A DNA stretch of 64,000 nucleotides from Cerioporus squamosus (taxonomy: Eukaryota; Basidiomycota; Agaricomycetes; Polyporales; Polyporaceae), in the NCBI GenBank assembly GCA_022592435.1, contig JABYQS010000028.1, forward strand, positions 223,575 through 287,574. The letters are read 5' to 3'. The notes beneath the pieces are model-generated. The model did no database searches. It saw only the letters and a program-made list of their open reading frames with translations, and had not been told where the DNA came from. A program made the position numbers and the translations under genes. Each line of letters opens with the position of its first letter. The stretch's first letter is position 1. This document shows, in pieces, positions 56,365 to 64,000 of this stretch.

Positions 56365-57085
56365 TGTTACATCCCGTGCTCCAAGACACCCAACTCTGGA
56401 CTCAACTCCGACCGGACTCCGGTTCGTCCGTTGACTCATACTTACTTCCTCATCCTTTCGTTGTGACTCATCCTTACTACGATACTTACCCCTTACTATC
56501 CGCTCCCCTCGGACTCCGATCACCTCCGCAGTCCCGATAGTATTACCCGTTTGTATCCGCACTTGTATCCACTTGTATCCGCACTTACCTCCATTTCCTA
56601 TTGGCTACTTACTTGCTTCCGCCTTGGCACCGGACTCCGACTCCTGTCTCTACTTTTAGCTTACCCCTTTCGGACCTCCGGACTTTAGTATTTAAGCCTG
56701 CTTGTATTCTCCCTTAGACCTCAGTTCTGATATCTCGTTTACTTCCCTCTTATCCTTCTCGGTATCAACAACTCAATCTATTGCCTTCTCTTCTGAAACC
56801 CGTCCGCACCTCCGTCCGGACTTCCGACCTCCGACCTCCGACCTCCGTCTTCCGACTCTGGTCACTCGGCTTCTGACTCTCTGGTTCCCTCTCTGCTTGA
56901 CTTCCTCCTTCGTTGCTTACTCCGGTATAAACTCCGGAGTTCTGTTCCTTTGCAAATAGAAGACACCTTGCGTCTCCTCAGGGCGTTGGTCAATAACTTC
57001 GCCGAAGTCTTCACTTCCGCGCTGCCTTCGGACTTCGGACTTCGGACTTCCTTCCGGAGTTGACTTGGCACGCACAGTCTTAACA
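56365..57085 (+). repeat. 5' LTR of the plus-strand Gypsy element
   Basis: 721 bp, beginning TGTTACATCCC and ending AGTCTTAACA. It precedes Gag by 29 bases and has the same sequence family as the solo LTR at 20997-21745 (inverted). It is rich in tccggactccg/cttccgacctccg repeats. A TATA-like tagtatttaagcctg lies near 56688. Confidence 0.85.
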
Positions 57086-57114
57086 GTATATCAGAACTCC
57101 ACTGAGGATTCGCT

Positions 57115-59815
57115 ATGCACGACGAGGATTCCTCCTTCCTAGGATTCACCGCTCGTCGTGGAGGCGCGCTTTCGGCCCCTCCGGAGACTCCAACTCGTCG
57201 CGGAGTAGCTTCTTTCCAACTCGGAGACATTGCATCTTCGACTGAGTCTACCCGCGCCGCATCTCCGGAACAGCCTCCGGCCTCCATGGTATCTCCGTCC
57301 AACCCTTTCGCTTCCTCCTCACGCCTCTACCGGACCCCGTCCCAAGGGTTGTCGGCCTCGACCTCCGGGCCTGCTCCGGCTCGGACACAGTCGACCTCGG
57401 TTACCGGACCTCCCCAACCCGCCGTCCGGACCACCGCTCAGTCAACTCAGACTGCAGCTCAGCCGCCTCAAGGCCCGTCTCAGGCCGCTACCCAGCACGG
57501 AACCTCCGGTCCCACCCAGGCAAACTCCGGATCCACAGCTCAGGCTCAGGCTCCGACTACCCAGTCAGCCAGCCAAAGCCAAACAAACCCGGACTTAGCT
57601 GCCGCTCTAGTTATGCTCGCTCAAACCCTCCAGAACCCGGCTCCGGCTAGCTCCTCCGCCAAGTCGGCCTCCTATGAGCGTAACAACGTCCGGGATCCGG
57701 ATCCGTTCGACGGAGCGGACACCACCAAACTCCGTTCCTTCTTCGCCCAGTTAGAGCTCGTCTTCAAGGCTCGACCTCGGACATTCGACACGGACGAGAA
57801 GAAGGTCACCTACGCGATATCACACCTTAAAGGCATCGCTCTCGCATGGTTCGAACCCTTCCTTCTAGAATCTCCGACCGGCAACCCACCGGTGTTCATG
57901 TCGGACTACGAGGTCTTCCAAGACGAACTCCGGGCGAACTTCGGACCTTATGATGTCGTCGGCACCGCCGAACACGAGCTCGAGAACCTCTCTATGTCCG
58001 ATAACCAACGCGTAGCTCGATACATCACCCAGTTCAACCGGCTCGCCACTCAAGTCGAGTGGGGCCCCGGAGCTCTTCGTTACCAGTTCTACAAGGGACT
58101 TCCGGCTCGTCTCAAAGACCGTATCTCCGAGATCGGCAAGCCGAAGGACCTGAACAAACTCCGAGAGCTCGCTCAGTCCATCGACGCTCGCTACTGGGAA
58201 CGCAAGACCGAGCAGAATCGCGAGACTCGGACTTCGTCCTCGAGCAACAAGATCTCCGGGTCGTCTAAGTCTCCGACATCATCATCTTCCTTTCCGACGT
58301 CTGGGCACTCCTCCTCGTCTTCGAAACCCTCCACTCCGAAGAACCCTCCGAAGCCCGGAACTCCGAAGACTCCGCCGAAGACTCCGAAGCCCTACGCCGA
58401 TAAGCTGGGCAAGGACGGCAAGTTAACTCAGGAAGAACGTCAGCGTCGCTTCGCCAACAATCTGTGCCTTTTCTGTGGTGGCGCCGGACATACCGCGGAC
58501 GCCTGTCCCAAGAAGTCCGTCGCTGCTAAAGGCCGCGCTGCTCAGGTCGCGGAGGCTCCCGTTGCTCCGGAAAATCCTCCGGTTCCCTGCGGAGCCAAAA
58601 AACTAGGCTGCGATCCTCCGCAATCCGCGTGCGGTGTAGATCGCGTTGACTTGACCCACGCGGAACCGCAACTCCGTCTCAACGCTTCCGCTCTTTCCGA
58701 TCCGTCCTCTCTGCTTCTCCAACTCTACTCCGAAAATCTACAAACTCCGTTCACTGCCCTCGTCGACTCCGGCTCGTCGCATTGTTTCCTCGACTCGGAC
58801 TTCGTCGATCAGCATGAACTCCAGACTACGTCCATTCCTCCGATTCGCCTCTCGCTCTTCGACGGTTCTTCGAACGCGTCTATCACTCGGAAAACCATAA
58901 TGCCTGTCCACTTTCCCTCTGGGGAAGTTCTGAACCTCGACTTCTATGTCACTCCGCTCGACAAATCCGTCTCCGCTGTTCTCGGATACAGCTGGCTCTC
59001 CGCTTACAATCCCTTGATTGACTGGAAGAAGCACAGCATCCATTTCCGGACTACGCCCTCGGATCGTCCCGTATCTCCGACGTCACCTCCGCCGAGTTCG
59101 GAGAACCCTTCGGACTTCGATCCGTCGACTCCTTCTCCTCCGGCACCCTCTGTCTCCCTGATCGGAGCAGCCGTGTTCGCGCGTGCCTGTAAGCTCCAGG
59201 GCTCCGAGAGTTTCACTCTCAATCTCTCTGCAAAGTCCGCCTCTGTCGCTACCGCTCGGAGTTCGTCCGTTTCCGATGCTCCTCCGGACCTCCCTGGAGT
59301 CCCCGAAGAGTATCACGAATTTGCGGACGTCTTCAGCAAGACTCGAGCGGACACCCTTCCGGAACACCGTCCCTACGACCTCAAAATCGATCTAGAAGAC
59401 GGAGCCGTTCCACCCCTCGGACCTATCTACTCCCTCTCGAAGCTCGAGCTCGACACTCTCCGAGAGTACATCGAAGAGAATCTCCGCTCAGGTTTCATCC
59501 GCCCTTCCAACTCTCCGTGTGGAGCTCCGGTCCTATTCGTCAAGAAGAAGGACGGCTCACTCCGCTTGTGCGTCGACTACCGCGGGTTGAACAAGATCAC
59601 TCGGAAGGACCGTTATCCCCTTCCCCTCGTCTCAGACCTCCTCGACGCTCCGCGGAAGGCTCGGATCTACACCAAGATCGACCTCCGACATGCCTACAAC
59701 CTAGTCCGAATAGCCCCCGGAGATGAATGGAAGACGGCTTTCCGAACGCGCTACGGATCGTTCGAATGGCGTGTCATGCCTTTCGGACTTTCTAACGCTC
59801 CGGCCGCCTTTCAAC
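57115..59815 (+). CDS. Gypsy (Ty3) Gag-Pol, truncated in reverse transcriptase
   Basis: One open frame from ATG at 57115. A Ser/Pro/Thr/Gln-rich N-terminus is followed by a retrotransposon Gag core (57690-58210) and a zinc knuckle [14 protein letters not shown] (about 58465-58506). The aspartic protease has L-V-D-S-G-S-S-H (58760), and RT opens with H-R-P-Y-D-L-K-I, then [10 protein letters not shown] and [13 protein letters not shown]. There it stops abruptly, before the Y-x-D-D block, where a minus-strand LTR begins at 59816. No stop or frameshift is visible in the retained 900 codons, so it was probably intact until interrupted. The remainder should lie beyond the right edge. Confidence 0.9.
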
Positions 59816-60403
59816 TGTCGCGGCGACTAGGCGCGTAGACACCAGACGTCGATCGGCGACGGTCTGAGGGGCGAGCGGCGAGGAGCCGAAAAGGGGGGGG
59901 GAGTAGAGAGGAAGCTCGACGAGGGCAGAGCGATGACTGGCTCGGAGGCACGAAGTCGTCGATAGCTAGTCTTCACGCGCACTGCGACAGACTAGTCCCA
60001 ATGACCAGGTTATATTAGCATAGAGACAAGGGGAAAGTACATGGGGGAAAGCGCACCTAGTCCCAATGACCAGGAGGTCGAGATGGGGACCAGGTAAGCG
60101 CTGGGAGGGCCTTATATACTAGTCTACTCTGAACAATCACGTGCCAGTGGAAGTGACTCATGCGGGAAAGGGAGCGAGGCTGTACGAGTGGGAGACAAAA
60201 GGGTGGGAAAACACATGGTAACGGGATGGTAAGTGCGAGAACAAGGCATGCGGTCGCGGGAACAGAGCATACGGGCGCGAGAATGAGATCAAGGGGTCCA
60301 AAATGGGATGTGTACGAAGTAGGAAAGGGATCAAGATGGGAAGTGGAAGTTCCAGGGAAAACGAAAAGGAACGAAAAGGGGTGCTGGTCCACTGACCGTG
60401 ACA
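59816..60403 (-). repeat. 3' LTR of the minus-strand Gypsy element
   Basis: 588 bp on the plus strand from TGTCGCGGCGAC to GACCGTGACA; TGTC/GACA ends. On its right it is followed by a polypurine tract and then the pol gene on the minus strand, so it is the 3' LTR of that element. The five bases left of it (TCAAC, 59811-59815) should recur at the far end of the element beyond the window. Confidence 0.85.
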
Positions 60404-60406
60404 TTA

Positions 60407-60416
60407 CCCCCCTCCT
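60407..60416 (-). promoter_or_regulatory. Polypurine tract
   Basis: AGGAGGGGGG on the minus strand, three bases from the 3' LTR. This is the usual position for priming plus-strand DNA synthesis. It overlaps the end of the chromodomain frame (stop at 60415-60417). Confidence 0.7.
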
Positions 60417-63400
60417 AAGTCCGACGGTCCCCGACGGACCTAGAGCCCGGGCGTCGTCCAGAGGCCCATTCGAATGGGGACGGCTCAGTGACGGTCAGGT
60501 TGTGTAGGGGTTGCCAGGGTAGGGAGTCGAACACGGTGGAGGCAATGCGTCGAGGGGCGTTGGGGTTACGCTGGTGGAACTCATCAATGAGCTCCTGGCA
60601 GTGGGTGAGGCCTTTCGCGGGTTCCCAACTGTCATCGCCCTCACCGTATCCCTTCCAGCGGACCAGGTACTGGAACTGATTGCGGTAAGTGCGACTGTCC
60701 AGGATTGCCTCAACCTCGTACTCCAGTTCGCCCTCCACCTCGACCGGTTCTGGTGGGGTGGTTGTTCTCCATTGACCTCGTTACCCTTCCAGGGTGTGAG
60801 ACGGTCAACGTGGATCACGTCGTGCCGGTTCTGCATGGACGGAGGTAGCGAGAGACGATATGTGAGGTCGCCGGTCCGTTCGAGGACTTCATACGGGCCT
60901 AGGCGACGTGGACCGAGCTTGCGACTGGCCTGATGGATGGTGACGTCTCGTGCGTCCAACCAGACACGGTCGCCCACCTTGAATTCGTGAGGCTTAGGCT
61001 TCCCGAGCTTGAACCGTTCCTTCATCGCCACCTTCTCCATACGCAGGGCCGCCTCAGCCTCACGTCGTACCTCTCGCAGTGTCTCTAGGCGCTGGTCCAG
61101 GGTAGGGAATCGGGTGCGACCGCCGACAGGTACTGTGAAGTTCGGGCGGTAACCGTAGACCACTTCGAAGGGGGACATGTTATGAGCAGAGTGAACGCGG
61201 TTGTTGAGGACGAATTCGGCGGTGGGGAGGTGGTCGACCCAATCGTCCTGGCGTGAGTTCGTGAAGAGGCGGAGGTGCTTCTCCACCTCCTGATTTGCGC
61301 GTTCCGTCTGTCCGTTCGACTGGGGGTGGTAGGCTGTGGTCAAAGCGTGTTGAATCCCTAGCTTCTGGTAGAGCGCTTTCATGAAGCGTGCGGCAAACTG
61401 GGGACCTCGATCGGAGACGACTTTACCGGGAATGCCATGGAGGCGGAAGATCTCGCGGTAGTGGATGTCCGCTACTCCCTCAGCGTCGACATCTGTGGTC
61501 GTGGGTAGGACATGGACCTGTTTGCTGTAGTGGTCCGTGTAGACGATGATCGCGTCGTAACCCTTGACCTTGGGAAGCCCTGTGATGAGGTCGACACCCA
61601 TGGTCTGCCACAGCCCTTCTGGCACGTCGTGGGGGTGAAGGGTTCCATGGGGGTGGCGAGGAGCTTTGCGACGCTGACAGACGTCACACCCTTCGACGTA
61701 CTTACGCACGAATGCAGCCTGCTGGGGCCACCAGAAGAGGCGGTCTACCAGTTCGAGTGTGCCGTTCCGTCCTGGGTGACCAGCCGTGATGGAATCGTGG
61801 CAGAGGGAGGTGACGCGTTTGCGGAGGTTTACGTCTGGAGGGACGTACAGCTTTCCGTGCCGATAGATGAGTCCATCAACCACCTCCCACTCCAGGAGAC
61901 CATTCGTCAGCTTGCGCGGACCCTTCTCCTTGAGAACGCGAAGGGCTTCGACGACCTCTGGGTCCTGAAGCTCTGCCTCGCGGATCTCCTGTTCGAGGGT
62001 GCTCGTGTCCGTGAGGGTAGCCGCGAGGGCCGCGAAGCGTTCTGGACCGAGGACGATCTGCTCGCGATTGTCGTCAGCATCCGAGACCTGGTGGGTGGGG
62101 AGCCGTGACAAGGGGTCGGCCTGGGTGTTGGTCTTCCCAGGCTTGTGCGTGAGGCGGAAGTCGAACCGGCTCAGGTACAGTGACCAGCGGGCCTGACGAC
62201 GGCTGAGGTTCTGGGCCGTACGCCAGTACTCCAGGTTGCGGTGGTCCGTGACAATCTCGAAGGGTTCTGGAAGCCCTTCCAAGTAGTGTCGCCAGTCCTC
62301 CAAGGCGCGTATGATAGCCAGCATCTCCCGGTCGTAGATCTCGTAGTTTCGCTCCGCGTCCGTCATCGACTCCGATCGGAAGGCCACTGGGTGCCACAGC
62401 CCGTCGTCCAGTTTCTGCAGGAGCACTCCACCTGTTGCGAATCCCGAAGCGTCTACCTCCAGACGAGTGGGTCGCGCAGGGTCCCAAGAGACCAAGACGG
62501 GCTCCGAGGTAAAGGCGTCCTTGAGGGCCTGGAAGGCACGTCGCTGTGCTAGACCCCATGTCCAAGGGACGTCCTTCTTGGTCAGGTCATTCAAGGGCCG
62601 CGCGTGCTTCGAAAAGTCACGGATGAAGCGACGGTAGAAGTTGGCGAACCCCAGGAAACCTCGCAGTTCGCGTAGGTTCTTCGGGGCCGGCCACTCCGTA
62701 ACCGCCTTGACTTTGACTGGATCCATTGCGACCTCGCCTTCTCGGATAACCAGGCCTAGATACTCAACCTCCGTGCGCTCAAACTCGCACTTCTCTGGGC
62801 GGAGGTAGAGATCGTGTTCCTGGAGACGTCGCAGGACCTCATGAGTGACTCGACGGTGTTCCTCCAGGGTGGTGGAGAAGATGAGGATGTCGTCCAGGTA
62901 GACAGCGACCTTACCCGCAGCAATGAGATCGGCAAAGATGGAGTTCATGAGGGCCTGGAACGTCGCTGGGGAGTTCGTGAGCCCGAACAGCATGACCCGC
63001 GGCTCGAACAACCCCTGGTTGGTAACGAAGGCGGCCTTCCACTCGTCACCCTCCTTGATGCGGACATTGTGGTACCCCCAACGAACGTCGAACTTCGTGA
63101 AGTACCGCGCCTGACGGAGTCGGGAAATGATATCAGCAGCAAGTGGGAGAGGGTAGCGGTTCTTCACCGTAAACTCATTGAGCTTCCGGTAGTCCTGGAC
63201 CAGCCGAAGCTTGCCATCCTTCTTCTTGACGAAGAAGACGGGGGATGCCATCGGGGACTTTGAGGGGACGATGTAGCCTTTGCGCAGGTTCTCCTCCAAG
63301 AACCGGTCCAACTCCTCCTGCTCGTTCGGGGGCATAGGGTACACCTTGGAGCGGAGAGTCTCGGGCTGCGTCGGACTTGAGGTCGATTCCGTGGTCGTAC

Positions 63401-64000
63401 GGCTTGTGTTCGGGAAGCCGTTCCGACTCGGACTCCGAGAAGACCTTGGAGTATTGACGATACTCTTCAGGCACAATCTCCTCGAACGACCGTGTGGGCT
63501 TGTCCTGGTTCGCTTTCTGAGCGAGCTCCGTGGAGTAGGTATAACCGGCGGCGCACCACATCTCCTCGGTTGAGTCCTCCAGTACTCCGCCTTCCACCAT
63601 TTCCTGCGCTGCACCCGGTTGGCGGCGATCCGTTCCACACCCGGGGTCCAGTCAGCGGCTAGGGTTTCCGTCCCTTCTTCCTTCTCCTCGGCCCCAATCT
63701 CCATCGTACCCTCCCTGCCAGTCAATGTCCGGATTGACCCTATGTAACCAAGGTAAGCCTAGTACGACGTCTTCGGGACCCAGATCTGTAACGAGGAATT
63801 CGAGCCATTCTATGTAATCGCCCATGGAGAGTTGTAAACCTAACAAAATGCGTAATACTACCTGCAGTATTCTTGGAACCATCAATATTGTAAGGGGAAT
63901 GTGTCTCGGTAACGTATGTAAGAAAATAGTATGCTTCTGTACGAATCGTCGACTAATGAATAGCGCTGTCGCTCCACTATCTATCATAGCTGCAGTCGTA
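60415..64000 (-). pseudogene. Chromodomain Gypsy (chromovirus) pol, frameshifted; extends off window
   Basis: Minus-strand order: protease with I-D-S-G-A-T (about 63980), RT with F-V-K-K-K-D-G-K-L-R and Y-L-D-D (about 62890), RNase H with E-V-D-A-S-G and T-D-H-R-N-L-E-Y, integrase with an H-H-C-C finger, V-D-L-I, S-D-R-G and N-G-Q-T-E-R, then a chromodomain (60550-60720; Y-L-V-R-W-K-G-Y). Integrase after RT and the C-terminal chromodomain define a Ty3/Gypsy chromovirus. The reading frame changes near 63720, 63600, 63370 and 60745, the last at a CCACCCCACC run. All catalytic residues remain. Either the copy carries recent indels or the assembly has homopolymer errors. Confidence 0.88.

Overview
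This is nuclear DNA from a filamentous basidiomycete, most likely an agaricomycete. The evidence is short GT-AG introns of about 50-100 nt, CT-rich upstream regions, intron-rich compact genes, a mitochondrial 2-oxoglutarate dehydrogenase E2 gene, a CCC2-type copper ATPase, a multi-exon alpha-kinase with a Cys/His-rich N-terminus, and transposon families typical of agaricomycetes. No rRNA, tRNA or CRISPR was recognised.

The window has two parts. Positions 1 to about 8,900 are ordinary gene-dense sequence: the C-terminus of an SMR-domain gene, a coiled-coil/Ser-Pro-rich gene of unknown function, a small minus-strand gene of uncertain 5' structure, KGD2 (7 exons) and CCC2 (4 exons). From about 8,900 to the end is a transposon island of about 55 kb. 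It holds, in order: a 0.66-kb TIR element with 30-bp tandem repeats; a CACTA/Tnp2-type transposase gene (minus); a 1,068-bp hAT-type non-autonomous element with a perfect 8-bp target duplication; a Gypsy solo LTR with a perfect 5-bp duplication; a long degenerate coding-like stretch; a dead DDE_3/mariner-like transposase; and a dead Ty1/Copia element split by a 421-bp solo LTR.

Two host-like or unclassified loci lie in the middle of the island. One is an apparently intact 11-exon alpha-kinase gene (33006-35589, 673 aa). The other is a tandem pair of unknown multi-exon genes on the minus strand (42372-44417 and 37815-41344); the second carries a solo LTR, with its duplication, inside an otherwise 62-nt intron. 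The rest is nested transposons: a Tc1/mariner copy interrupted by a 4.9-kb hAT element that itself carries a 0.54-kb insertion; a second, inverted copy of the 1.07-kb hAT-type element with its own perfect 8-bp duplication; and a plus-strand Gypsy element cut inside its reverse transcriptase by a minus-strand chromodomain Gypsy element that runs off the window.

The dead elements share a mutational pattern. Catalytic Asp/Glu codons have become Asn/Lys, and Arg codons have become TGA, mostly in a former CpG context. This suggests decay by C-to-T change at methylated CpG. Exon coordinates were derived by hand from splice consensus, reading-frame continuity and family resemblance; no alignment or expression data were available.
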